A stretch of DNA of 42,795 nt, taken from NCBI GenBank assembly GCA_964579415.1, contig CAZOGW010000011.1, positions 1 to 42,795 of the forward strand. The letters run 5' to 3'. Below, in pieces: positions 7,445-15,288 of this stretch. Position numbers and translations under genes: made by a program. Numbering within the stretch: the stretch's first letter is position 1; each line of letters opens with the position of its first letter. The notes beneath the pieces were generated by a model, which saw only the letters and a program-made list of their open reading frames with translations, was not told where the DNA came from and ran no database searches. This DNA comes from CAZOGW01 sp964579415 (GTDB lineage Bacteria; Actinomycetota; Acidimicrobiia; Spongiisociales; UBA5794).

Positions 7445-10039
7445 ATGGACATCAACACGTTCACCCAGAAGTCCCAGCAGGCGATCCTCGGCGCTCGCGA
7501 CGCCGCAGCCCGGCGCAACCATCAGGCGGTCTCCCCCGCCCACCTGCTCGAGGCCCTCCTGGGGCAGGGCGACACCCTCTTCTACCCGGTGCTCAACAAG
7601 CTCGGCGTCAACCCTGCCGACCTGCGCCAGGCAGTGGAGCGCATCCTGGAACGCATCCCCAAGATCTACGGCGACGCCGGCGAGGTCGCCTTCGCCGCCG
7701 ACACCGTCGCCATCCTCGATGCGGCGGACGCCGAGCGCGTCGCCCTCAAGGACGAGTACACCTCCATCGAGCACATCGTGCTGGCGCTGGCCTCGGCACG
7801 CGGCGAGGTCGGGGAGTTGCTGCGCAGCAGCGGCGTCACCAAGGACGCCGTCCTCGGTGCCCTCGCCGAGGTCCGCGGCGCCCAGCGGGTGACCAGCCAG
7901 AACCCCGAGGACACCTTCGCCGCCCTGGAGAAGTACGGGCGTGACCTGGTGGCCCTCGCCGCCGCAGGCAAGCTCGACCCGGTGATCGGTCGCGACGACG
8001 AGATCCGGCGGGTCATCCAGGTGCTGTCGCGGCGCACCAAGAACAATCCGGTGCTCATCGGCGAGCCCGGCGTGGGGAAGACCGCCATCGCCGAGGGCCT
8101 CGCCACCCGCATCGTCGACGGCGACGTCCCGGTGAGTCTGCAGAACAAGCGCATCGTCGCTCTCGACCTGGGGGCGATGGTGGCCGGCGCCAAGTACCGC
8201 GGCGAGTTCGAGGAGCGACTCCAGGCGGTGCTCAAGGAGATCACCGCCGCCGAGGGCAACGTCATCACCTTCATCGACGAGATGCACACCATCGTCGGAG
8301 CCGGCGCCGCCGAGGGCGCCATGGACGCCTCCAACATGCTCAAGCCGATGCTGGCTCGCGGTGAGTTGCGCATGATCGNNNNNNNNNNGATCGGCGCCAC
8401 CACCCTCGACGAGTACCGAAAGCACGTGGAGAAGGATGCCGCACTGGAGCGGCGCTTCCAGCCGGTGCTGGTGTCGCCCCCCTCGGTGGAGGACACCATC
8501 GGTATCCTGCGGGGCCTCAAGGAGCGCTACGAGGTCCACCACGGCGTCCGCATCACCGACTCCGCCCTGGTGGCCGCCGCCGTCCTCTCCGACCGCTACA
8601 TCACGGCACGCCACCTCCCGGACAAAGCCATCGACCTCGTCGACGAGGCGGCCTCGCGGCTACGCATCGAGATCGACTCCATGCCCGAGGAGATCGACGA
8701 GCTGGAGCGGCGGCGCCGCCAGCTCGAGATCGAGAAGAACGCCCTGGCGAAGGAGACCGACCGCGCCTCGAAGGAGCGCCTCGCCGCCATCGACCAGCAG
8801 CTCGCAGACCTCGGCGAGGACCTCGACCGCCTCATGGGCCACTGGCAGCTGGAGAAGGACCGCATCGATCACACCCGGTCGCTCAAGCAGCAGATCGAGG
8901 AGGCCCGCACCGCCGCCGACCGCGCCGAGCGCGCCGGAGACCTGCAGCGCGCCGCCGAGCTGCGTTACGGCACCCTCCCCACCCTGGAGCACGACCTGAC
9001 CGACAGCCAGGCCACCCTGGAGAAGCTCCAGGCCGAGGGTGCCATGCTCAAGGAGGAGGTCGGCGAGGAGGATGTCGCCGAGGTGGTGAGCCGCTGGACC
9101 GGCGTCCCCGTCTCCCGGCTGCTCGAGGGCGAGATCCAGAAGCTGCTGCGCCTCGAGGAGCACCTCCACCAGCGGGTGGTCGGCCAGAACGCCGCGGTCG
9201 CCGTGGTGGCCAACGCCATCCGCCGCTCCCGCGCCGGGCTGTCCGACCCCAACCGGCCCATTGGGTCGTTCGTGTTCCTCGGTCCCACCGGTGTCGGCAA
9301 GACCGAGCTGGCGCGGGCCCTGGCCGAGTTCCTCTTCGACGACGAGCGGGCCATGGTGCGCCTCGACATGTCGGAGTACATGGAGAAGCACTCGGTGAGC
9401 CGCCTCATCGGGGCACCGCCCGGCTACGTCGGCTACGACGAGGGCGGGCAGCTCACCGAGGCGGTGCGGCGCCGCCCCTACTCGGTGGTACTGCTCGACG
9501 AGGTGGAGAAGGCCCACCCCGACGTGTTCAACGCACTGCTCCAGGTGCTCGACGACGGCCGCCTCACCGACGGCCAGGGCCGCACGGTCGACTTCACCAA
9601 CGCGGTTCTCATCATGACCTCCAACCTGGGCTCGGAGTTCATCGACCCCGACCTCCCCGACGAGATGGTGGCGGAGCGGGTGATGGGCGTGGTGCGGAGC
9701 CACTTCCGCCCCGAGTTCCTCAACCGTGTGGACGACCTGGTCGTGTTCGACCGGCTCACCAAGGAGAACCTGCGTGAGATCGTCGGCATCCAGTTCGCCC
9801 TGCTGGAGAAGCGCCTCGCCGGACGCTCCATATCGCTGGTGCTCACCGCCGGCGCCGGCGACTGGCTGGCGGAACACGGCTACGACCCCAGCTACGGCGC
9901 TCGCCCGCTGAAGCGCCTCATCCAGACCGAAATCGCCGACAGGCTCGCCCTCGAGATCCTCGACGGGACGTTCGCCGACGGCGACAGCATCGAGGTGGCG
10001 GTCGGCGAGACCGGATTGGTGTTCAGCAAGGCCCCCTGA
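7445..10039 (+). CDS. clpB: ClpB (Hsp100) disaggregase, with a 10-N gap inside
   Basis: This is an 864-codon cytosolic hexameric AAA+ machine that, with DnaK, pulls proteins out of aggregates. It has an N-terminal Clp repeat domain (about 1-145), a first AAA+ domain with Walker A GEPGVGKTAIAEGLA near 206 and FIDEMHT, and a coiled-coil middle domain (about 410-530). The second AAA+ domain has GPTGVGKTELA near 613 and the YVGYDEGGQLTEAVRRRPYS segment. The C-terminal domain contains YDPSYGARPLKRLIQ. The gap at 8379-8388 falls in the conserved GELRMIGATTLDEYRK segment. The flanks share GATCG, so removing 10 N plus one 5-bp copy (15 bp, in frame) restores the expected motif. The true protein is then probably 859 residues. 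It stands alone, with its own terminator. Confidence 0.96.
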   Translation: MDINTFTQKSQQAILGARDAAARRNHQAVSPAHLLEALLGQGDTLFYPVLNKLGVNPADLRQAVERILERIPKIYGDAGEVAFAADTVAILDAADAERVALKDEYTSIEHIVLALASARGEVGELLRSSGVTKDAVLGALAEVRGAQRVTSQNPEDTFAALEKYGRDLVALAAAGKLDPVIGRDDEIRRVIQVLSRRTKNNPVLIGEPGVGKTAIAEGLATRIVDGDVPVSLQNKRIVALDLGAMVAGAKYRGEFEERLQAVLKEITAAEGNVITFIDEMHTIVGAGAAEGAMDASNMLKPMLARGELRMIXXXXIGATTLDEYRKHVEKDAALERRFQPVLVSPPSVEDTIGILRGLKERYEVHHGVRITDSALVAAAVLSDRYITARHLPDKAIDLVDEAASRLRIEIDSMPEEIDELERRRRQLEIEKNALAKETDRASKERLAAIDQQLADLGEDLDRLMGHWQLEKDRIDHTRSLKQQIEEARTAADRAERAGDLQRAAELRYGTLPTLEHDLTDSQATLEKLQAEGAMLKEEVGEEDVAEVVSRWTGVPVSRLLEGEIQKLLRLEEHLHQRVVGQNAAVAVVANAIRRSRAGLSDPNRPIGSFVFLGPTGVGKTELARALAEFLFDDERAMVRLDMSEYMEKHSVSRLIGAPPGYVGYDEGGQLTEAVRRRPYSVVLLDEVEKAHPDVFNALLQVLDDGRLTDGQGRTVDFTNAVLIMTSNLGSEFIDPDLPDEMVAERVMGVVRSHFRPEFLNRVDDLVVFDRLTKENLREIVGIQFALLEKRLAGRSISLVLTAGAGDWLAEHGYDPSYGARPLKRLIQTEIADRLALEILDGTFADGDSIEVAVGETGLVFSKAP
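8379..8388. other. Assembly gap (10 N) inside clpB
   Basis: The left flank ends GATCG and the right flank begins GATCGG. The gap is most likely an unmerged 5-bp contig overlap, not missing sequence, because collapsing it restores a standard ClpB motif without a frameshift. Confidence 0.85.
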
Positions 10040-10049
10040 AGCGGGGGAG

Positions 10050-10074
10050 GTACTTGGTACCTGGTACGTGGTAC
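10050..10074 (+). repeat. Heptad array after clpB
   Basis: Units GTACTTG, GTACCTG, GTACGTG and a partial GTACC start 10 bp after the clpB stop and directly before the terminator hairpin. The unit core varies in its fifth base within the array. Confidence 0.85.
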
Positions 10075-10082
10075 CCCAAGTA

Positions 10083-10121
10083 AGACGAGGGGCGGGACGC
10101 ATTGCGTCCCGCCCCTCGTCT
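10083..10121 (+). terminator. Strong hairpin terminator of clpB
   Basis: A perfect 18-bp stem (10083-10100 with 10104-10121) closes a 3-nt ATT loop. It has no long T-tract, which is usual in high-GC actinobacteria. Confidence 0.9.
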
Positions 10122-10127
10122 CACCTA

Positions 10128-10182
10128 CAAAGGAGTCGCTCGGTGCCGAAACCCCCCGTACCGGCATCGAGCGACCCCTTTG
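10128..10182. ncRNA. Long near-perfect hairpin, possible structured RNA or bidirectional terminator
   Basis: A 21-nt arm (10128-10148) pairs with 10162-10182 across a 13-nt C-rich loop, with one A-C mismatch and one G-T pair. It begins 7 bp after the clpB terminator. A second hairpin with a GAAA tetraloop lies downstream (about 10242-10276). No open frame of convincing quality covers the area. I do not recognise a known RNA family. The stretch 10040-10462 therefore holds an array, a terminator, these hairpins and the padR promoter region. Confidence 0.45.
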
Positions 10183-10376
10183 AATCTGTCCCCCTGACCA
10201 GATCCCCCGGTAGTGCTCAATGTACGAGGTCCGGCCTCTAGCGGCCATGAGTCGAAAGGCTCATTCGGCCGGCGGAAGTCCCCGGATCGGTACCAGGTGC
10301 TCCCAAGCCGGCACCGGATGGTCGACGCCGTAGCCTTTCTCGCGCCATCTTTCCCTTGCGCTCTCTGCCAAAGCAA

Positions 10377-10399
10377 GGTAGTTTGCAGTACAAGCTACC
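10377..10399. promoter_or_regulatory. 23-bp palindromic operator upstream of padR
   Basis: A near-perfect dyad runs from GGTAG to CTACC with an inner TTG/CAA pair; 9 of 11 base pairs are complementary around a central G. It lies 64 bp before the chosen padR start. PadR proteins usually repress their own operon through such dyads, so an autoregulatory site is likely. Confidence 0.55.
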
Positions 10400-10462
10400 G
10401 TGTTTACCACGGAAGCTGTTCTTCACGGCACCGACGGAACCTGGGCCGACCTGCGGATCGAG

Positions 10463-10798
10463 ATGATGGACCACAGCTCTCAGCTCCTCAAGGGAGTCCT
10501 CGACATGTGCCTCCTGGCGGTGATCGCCGAGGAGCCCAGCTACGGCTACGAGATGGTCGACAAGCTGCAGCGTCGGGGCCTCGCCCTGGTGAGCGAGGGC
10601 AGCATCTACCCCCTCCTCAGCAGGCTGCAGAAGCGAGGGCTCATCGAAGGGTCGTTCGTGGAGTCCTCCCAGGGACCGCCCCGGAAGTACTACCGCATCG
10701 CTCCGGCCGGGCGGCGGCAACTTCGGGAGTGGACCGTCGAATGGGAACGTTTGTCCAAGGGAGTGCAGGAGGTGTTGAGTGGAGGCGATCATGACTGA
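10463..10798 (+). CDS. PadR-family transcriptional regulator
   Basis: This is about 111 residues from the ATG at 10463 (MMDHSSQLLKGVLDMCLL). A longer reading from 10400 lacks family similarity and overlaps the operator. The family core is clear: a winged helix with LLAVIAEEPSYGYEMVDKLQRRGL, SEGSIYPLLSRLQKRGLI and the beta-wing GPPRKYYRIAPAGRRQL, then a short C-terminal helix for dimerisation (VEWERLSKGVQEVL). PadR proteins are ligand- or signal-responsive repressors. The TGA stop overlaps the next gene (ATGACTGA), so the two are coupled. The regulator probably controls the downstream HAAS/NfeD and slipin genes. Confidence 0.93.
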   Translation: MMDHSSQLLKGVLDMCLLAVIAEEPSYGYEMVDKLQRRGLALVSEGSIYPLLSRLQKRGLIEGSFVESSQGPPRKYYRIAPAGRRQLREWTVEWERLSKGVQEVLSGGDHD

Positions 10799-11600
10799 CC
10801 AACGTCGCGTCGACGAGATCCTCGAAACATGCCTCACCTACTGGAAGTCAACCGGCGTGACCGCATCGACCGCCGACGACATGCGACGCGAGATCGAGCC
10901 GCACCTGCGCCAGGCGGTGGCGGAGGGCAGGGACCCCTCCGTGGTCGTCGGAGACGACATCGCAGCCTTCGCCGAGTCGTGGGCCGCCGAGTGGCGGGAC
11001 CCGGCACGCCGCTGGGACACCGAGCCGCATCGGGAGCCCCGCAAGAGCCGCGGCCTCGGCCCGCTGCTGGCGCTCGGCGCCGGCATCGCCGCCCTGCTGG
11101 CCCTGCTCGCAATCTTCGGACCCAAGGAGGAGACCGTGGACGACATCGAGACATTCAGGTGGATCTGGCTGGGCGTCGCCATCCTGCTCGGCATCGGGGA
11201 GTTGCTCTCCGCCGGGCTGTTCATGCTCCCGTTCGCCATCGGAGCCGCCGCCGCCGGGCTGCTCTCGTTCTTCGGCATCTCGATCTGGGCTCAGGTGGGT
11301 GTGTTCCTGGTGGTGTCGATCCTGGCGATGCTGGGACTGCGCAGGTATTCCGACAGCGATCGCGAGCCCTCGCTGCCGGTGGGATCGCTGCACTACCGGG
11401 ACGCCATCGGAGTGGTCACCGAGGACATCGACCCCGTGTCCGGCTCTGGACGGGTACGGCTGGAATCGGAGATGTGGCGAGCATCCACCGATAGCGGCGG
11501 CGTCATCGTCGCCGGCACCGAAGTGGTGGTCCAGGAAGTGAGGGGAACCCGGCTCATCGTCACCCCCCGCGGGCCCGGCGAAGGCCACTACGAGCCTTGA
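10791..11600 (+). CDS. HAAS-like domain fused to an NfeD membrane/OB-fold protein
   Basis: I use the ATG at 10791, with GGAGG 5 bp upstream, giving 269 residues. The first 75 residues are helical and match the HAAS-type domain commonly encoded next to PadR genes (DMRREIEPHLRQAVAEGRDP, then DIAAFAESWAAEWR). One membrane segment lies near 88-110, and a cluster of two or three near 120-185 (IWLGVAILLGIGELLSAGLF, then AIGAAAAGLLSFFGI). The C-terminal OB-fold (about 195-262, VGSLHYRDAIGVV to GTRLIVTP) is typical of NfeD. Short NfeD proteins pair with slipins, and one follows 47 bp downstream. The fusion joins a PadR partner domain to the slipin partner in one chain. The HAAS call is by pattern only. 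Confidence 0.82.
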   Translation: MTDQRRVDEILETCLTYWKSTGVTASTADDMRREIEPHLRQAVAEGRDPSVVVGDDIAAFAESWAAEWRDPARRWDTEPHREPRKSRGLGPLLALGAGIAALLALLAIFGPKEETVDDIETFRWIWLGVAILLGIGELLSAGLFMLPFAIGAAAAGLLSFFGISIWAQVGVFLVVSILAMLGLRRYSDSDREPSLPVGSLHYRDAIGVVTEDIDPVSGSGRVRLESEMWRASTDSGGVIVAGTEVVVQEVRGTRLIVTPRGPGEGHYEP

Positions 11601-11647
11601 AAGGCCGAAGATTCTCGGACAACGACAACTAGAGGAAGGAGAAGCAC

Positions 11648-12586
11648 ATGGACCTCGCAGTAGTGGTCGTCGCACTCGTGGTCATCCTGGTGGTGATGTA
11701 CGCGGCCCTCGGCCTCAAGATCGTCAGGCAGCACGAACTGGCGCTCATCGAGAGGTTCGGCAAGTACCGCGCCACGCTCGACCCGGGACTGCACCTCATC
11801 GTGCCGTTCATCGACAAGTTGCGCCGTGTGGACATGCGCGAGATCGTGGTCGACGTCCCACCGCAGGAGGTCATCACCAAGGACAACGTTGTGGTCACGG
11901 TCGACGCCGTCGTCTACTACCAGGCGACCGATCCGCAGCGGCTGGTGTACAAGGTGCAGAACTTCGTCCTGGCCGCCACCAAGTTGGCCCAGACCAACCT
12001 GCGTAACGTGGTCGGCGATCTCGACCTGGACCAGGCGCTGACCTCACGGGACACCATCAACCACCAGCTCAGGGACATCCTCGACGAGGCGACGGACGCC
12101 TGGGGTACCAAGGTGGTGCGTGTCGAGATCCAGCGCATCGACCCGCCGGCGGACGTCACCGACGCCATGCACCGTCAGATGAAGGCGGAGCGGGTGCGGC
12201 GAGCGGTCGTCACCGAGGCCGAAGGTCAGCGGAGTGCGGAGATCCTCCGCGCCGAGGGTGTCAAGCAGTCGCAGATCCTCGAGGCCGAGGGCCAGGCAGG
12301 CGCCATCCGCGAGGTGGCCGAAGCGGAGAAGTTCCAGAAGCTGACCGTCGCCGAAGGTGAGGGCCAGGCGATCGAGCGGGTCTTCAGCGCCATCCACAAC
12401 GGCAACCCGACGCCGGACCTGATCGCCATCCAGTACCTGGACGCCCTCAGGGCCGTGGCCGACGGCCGGTCCACCAAGCTGCTGCTCCCGCTGGAGATGA
12501 GCGGCATGGCCAGCTCCGTCGCCGCCATCGGGGAGATCTTCAACTCCACCCGCGACAGCGGCGGACCGGCGGCTCCGACGGGCTGA
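11648..12586 (+). CDS. Slipin/stomatin-like SPFH-domain membrane protein
   Basis: This 312-residue protein has an N-terminal membrane anchor (about 1-22, LAVVVVALVVILVVMYAAL) and a full SPFH/PHB domain (about 24-185). Signature pieces are QHELALIERFGKYRATLDPGLH, DVPPQEVITKDNVVVTVDAVVYYQ and LRNVVGDLDLDQALTSRD. A long Ala/Glu-rich coiled coil follows (about 185-250, AEGQRSAEILRAEGVKQSQI). These proteins form large membrane-bound oligomers that organise lipid microdomains and restrain proteases. Pairing with an NfeD protein is the usual bacterial arrangement. An AGGAAGGAG ribosome site precedes the ATG. A strong hairpin terminator follows, so padR, nfeD and slipin form one operon. Confidence 0.93.
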   Translation: MDLAVVVVALVVILVVMYAALGLKIVRQHELALIERFGKYRATLDPGLHLIVPFIDKLRRVDMREIVVDVPPQEVITKDNVVVTVDAVVYYQATDPQRLVYKVQNFVLAATKLAQTNLRNVVGDLDLDQALTSRDTINHQLRDILDEATDAWGTKVVRVEIQRIDPPADVTDAMHRQMKAERVRRAVVTEAEGQRSAEILRAEGVKQSQILEAEGQAGAIREVAEAEKFQKLTVAEGEGQAIERVFSAIHNGNPTPDLIAIQYLDALRAVADGRSTKLLLPLEMSGMASSVAAIGEIFNSTRDSGGPAAPTG

Positions 12587-12595
12587 CACCCTCCT

Positions 12596-12628
12596 GCTTC
12601 CCCCGGTCGCCCTGCGGCCGGGGGAAGC
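12596..12628 (+). terminator. Hairpin terminator of the padR-nfeD-slipin operon
   Basis: A 14-bp stem with one G-T pair (GCTTCCCCCGGTCG with CGGCCGGGGGAAGC) closes a 5-nt loop, 10 bp after the slipin stop. There is no T-tract. Confidence 0.8.
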
Positions 12629-12629
12629 C

Positions 12630-12854
12630 GAACCCAGGGTTCCCGACGTCGCTCAGCGTCGTCCACAGCCCAAACTACGCACCCCTCGACGAACCCAGGG
12701 TTCCCGACGCCGCTCAGCGACGTCCACAGCCCAAACTACGCACCCCTCGACGAACCCTGGGTTCCCGACGCCGCTCAGCGTCGCCCACAGCCCAAACTAC
12801 GCACCCCTCGACGAACCCAGGGTTCCCGACGCCGCTCAGCGTCGCCCACGGCCC
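12630..12854. repeat. 61-bp tandem repeat, 3.7 copies
   Basis: Copies start at 12630, 12691, 12752 and 12813 with an exact 61-bp period and only a few substitutions. Each carries the dyad GAACCC-A/T-GGGTTC at its start and a CGCT-C-AGCG mini-hairpin. The fourth copy fades after about 42 bp. No convincing coding frame runs through it. There are no unique spacers, so it is not a CRISPR. It lies between the slipin terminator and the 3' end of the convergent lgt-like gene; 12855-12945 holds nothing further that I can name. Confidence 0.92.
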
Positions 12855-12945
12855 GAAGTTCGTCGGTACAGCGTCGGCGGATCGTTGTGCGACGCCCGGC
12901 GACTCGGGCACGCCCGGCCCGCTCCGGCAGGTGTGCCGGCCTGAC

Positions 12946-14064
12946 TCAGACTTCGTCGTCCGCGGTCACGGCGACGTCGTCGGTGAGATCATCGTCGGTG
13001 ACCTCGCCATCGTCCCTGGATACCACCTCGTCGGTGGACGCGACCTCGTCGGTGGCAGCGCCCTCGACGATGGACCCGTCGCCGTCGTCAGGAGAGCCCT
13101 CCTCGGAGGAGGCACTGTCATCGGGTATCTCGACGCCGGGTGGCCGGGCACCGTAGGCGATGTCCTGGGCCTGGGAGACGACCGGCTGCCGGCGCCACCA
13201 AACGAACAGGCCGAGGCCGATGGCGGCGACGATGAGGGCGCCCCACTGGCTGCCGGTGAGGGGACCCATCACCGAATCGGAGACGGTGCCGTTGCGGGCG
13301 GCCTCGAGGCGGGTGAAGTCGACCACGAAACGCTGCAGGCCGTACCAGATCGCCCACACCGCGAAGAGCTGCCCGTAGTGACGGCCTGTCCATGATTTGC
13401 GCAGCCAGAGCAGCACCCCGAGGAGTACCAGCGCCCCGATCATGTCGTAGAGAGCCGAGTGGTGGTAGATGCCGCAGATGCCGTCGACGGCTTCCTCGAC
13501 GGTGCATTCCAGCGAGTTGTGCTGGGGGGCGAGGTCGTAACCGGGTCGCACCGCGAACCCGAGGAAGAAGGTGGTGGCACTGCCCAGGTGCTCCACGATG
13601 GCCAGGTCGCCGATGCGGCCCACGACGGCGCCGAGCGCCAGCCCGGGGGCGGCGGCGTCGAGCAACGGCAGGGCGGGCATCTTGAGCATGCGCATCCTGA
13701 TGAGGGCGCCGATGATGCCGCCGGCGTAGCCGCCGAGGATGCTGTAGTCGCCGGAAATGCTGAGGGCGTCGGAGAGCCCGTAGCCGGGGCTGCCGATGTG
13801 GGCGGGGACGGTGAAGAAGCGGGCCCCGAGGAGGGACGCCACCAGCGCCCACATGAGCACCGACGTCGCCTTCTCCGTGTCGTACCCGCGGCGGCGCAGC
13901 TCGCGCAGCATGAGGATGGCGCCGACCACGAACCCGATCCCGGCGAAGAGCCCGTGCAACGAGAGGCTGAGCGGGCCCAGCTCGAAGATGGGGATGGGGG
14001 GATAGGAGATGGCAGCCAGCACGGGGGCAGGATATCCGCTGGGGTGGGCAACCGGGGGCACCAA
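12946..14064 (-). CDS. lgt: Lgt-like prolipoprotein diacylglyceryl transferase with altered signature residues
   Basis: This is 372 residues with about seven membrane segments in the Lgt layout. Lgt transfers diacylglycerol from phosphatidylglycerol to the lipobox cysteine of prelipoproteins. Recognisable parts are LHGLFAGIGF in the first helix, GRIGDLAIVEHLG (family GRxGNFxNxExxG), YHHSALYDMIGALVLLG (family HPSQLYE), YGLQRFVVDFTR and LTGSQWGALIV. By my alignment the Asn equivalent to E. coli N146 is Asp, the His equivalent to H103 is Ala and E243 is Asp, while R143, Y235, R239 and G154 are kept. About 70 C-terminal residues are an acidic Asp/Glu/Ser/Thr tail. The start is uncertain: TTG or GTG at 14064/14061, or GTG at 14022. 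It is divergent from the M20 gene. Confidence 0.8.
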   Translation of the reverse strand: MVPPVAHPSGYPAPVLAAISYPPIPIFELGPLSLSLHGLFAGIGFVVGAILMLRELRRRGYDTEKATSVLMWALVASLLGARFFTVPAHIGSPGYGLSDALSISGDYSILGGYAGGIIGALIRMRMLKMPALPLLDAAAPGLALGAVVGRIGDLAIVEHLGSATTFFLGFAVRPGYDLAPQHNSLECTVEEAVDGICGIYHHSALYDMIGALVLLGVLLWLRKSWTGRHYGQLFAVWAIWYGLQRFVVDFTRLEAARNGTVSDSVMGPLTGSQWGALIVAAIGLGLFVWWRRQPVVSQAQDIAYGARPPGVEIPDDSASSEEGSPDDGDGSIVEGAATDEVASTDEVVSRDDGEVTDDDLTDDVAVTADDEV

Positions 14065-14117
14065 CTAGCCTGCCGGCCACCGCCATCCGAGAGCGGGTGC
14101 GAACGAGGAGAGTTGCC

Positions 14118-15263
14118 GTGGACCCGAAGCACGCCGCCGAACGGCGATTCGCCGAGGTGGAGCAGGAACTGCGGGACATCTCGCGGTGGCTCTACGACAA
14201 CCCGGAGATCGCATTCCAGGAACACGCCTCGTCGGCGCGGCTCGCCGAGTTCCTCGCCGCCAACGGTTTCGACGTCACCTTCCCGGCGTGGGGATTGGAC
14301 ACCGCCTTCGATGCCGTCGCCGGCCCGGCGGATGCCCCCGAGGTGGTGATCTGTGCCGAGTACGACGCCCTCCCCGAGGTGGGGCACGCCTGCGGCCACA
14401 ACATCATCGCCACCGCGGCAGCCGGGGCCGGAGCAGCCCTGGCGCCGATCGCCGGCGACCTGGGCGTCCGGGTTCGGGTGCTGGGCACACCCGCCGAGGA
14501 GGCCTACGGGGGCAAGGTGGACCTGATAGACGCCGGAGCCTTCCGCACCGCCACCGCGGCGATGATGGTCCACCCCTCGCCGGAGAACACCGTCGACCCC
14601 GCCTTCCTCGCCGTGGCCCACATCGACATCGAGTTCCGGGGTAAGGAGTCGCACGCCTCGTTCGCACCGCAGGTGGGCCGCAACGCCCTCGACGCCGCAG
14701 TGCAGGGCTACGTGAACGTGTCGATGCTGCGCCAGGCGCTCTACCCCACCGACAAGGTCCACGGCGTGATCACCTACGGCGGTGGCGCCCCCAACGTGAT
14801 CCCGTCGTTCACCTCGCTGTCGTTCTACGTGCGGGCCGCCACGATGAAACGTCTCGAGGAGCTTCGCCCCCGGGTGGAGCAGTGCTTTCACGCCGCCGCG
14901 CTGGCTACGGGCTGCACCGTCGAGATCAAGCCCCGAGGCCACATCTACACCGAGATGGTCAACAACCCGGTGATGGTCGACCTGTACGCCGCCAACAGCT
15001 CCGATCTGGGAAGGCCGATGGGGACTGCCGCCGCCCTCGACCCGTCGCGGTCCGGGTCGACCGACATGGCGAACGTCTCACGTGAGGTGCCCACCATCCA
15101 CCCCATGCTCGACATCAACCCTGGCACGGCCGTCAACCATCAACGCGAGTTCGCCGCCCACACCGTCACCGCCGACGGCGAGCGGGCAATCCGCGACGGA
15201 GCCCTGGCCATGGCCTTCACCGTCATCGACCTGGCGACCGGGAACCGCTGGTCCGAGCTCTGA
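14118..15263 (+). CDS. M20-family amidohydrolase (AbgB-like aminoacyl/aminobenzoyl-glutamate type)
   Basis: I start at GTG 14118 because ACGAGGAGAG lies 6 bp upstream; this gives 381 residues. The metal-binding residues of the M20D subfamily are visible: EYDALPEVGHACGHN (81-95, with His90, Cys92 and His94) and GTPAEE (123-128, Glu127/128). A lid or dimerisation insert follows (about 180-300, with GKESHASFAPQVGRNALDA). Further on come GSTDMANVS and a C-terminal HTVTADGERAI segment. Enzymes of this group hydrolyse amides such as p-aminobenzoyl-glutamate, N-acyl amino acids or dipeptides in the cytosol. The substrate cannot be told from sequence. It stands between two divergent or convergent neighbours and is probably monocistronic. 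Confidence 0.9.
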   Translation: MDPKHAAERRFAEVEQELRDISRWLYDNPEIAFQEHASSARLAEFLAANGFDVTFPAWGLDTAFDAVAGPADAPEVVICAEYDALPEVGHACGHNIIATAAAGAGAALAPIAGDLGVRVRVLGTPAEEAYGGKVDLIDAGAFRTATAAMMVHPSPENTVDPAFLAVAHIDIEFRGKESHASFAPQVGRNALDAAVQGYVNVSMLRQALYPTDKVHGVITYGGGAPNVIPSFTSLSFYVRAATMKRLEELRPRVEQCFHAAALATGCTVEIKPRGHIYTEMVNNPVMVDLYAANSSDLGRPMGTAAALDPSRSGSTDMANVSREVPTIHPMLDINPGTAVNHQREFAAHTVTADGERAIRDGALAMAFTVIDLATGNRWSEL

Positions 15264-15288
15264 CGGCGCCCGGCACCACGGGCCCCGA

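Noticed and set aside
8660..10102. 480-codon minus-strand frame opposite clpB
   Set aside because: Antisense shadow of ClpB; no domain, and the opposite strand carries a full AAA+ protein.
10183..10376. Known riboswitch (cobalamin, c-di-GMP or SAM type)
   Set aside because: A GNRA tetraloop hairpin and GGCC stems gave a superficial resemblance, but no conserved aptamer core is present.
12630..12854. CRISPR array
   Set aside because: The 61-bp repeat has no unique spacers and no cas genes lie nearby; it is a plain tandem repeat.
13440..14942. 500-codon minus-strand frame spanning the lgt/M20 gap
   Set aside because: It crosses two real genes in different frames and is rich in Ser/Pro/Arg repeats typical of shadow translation.
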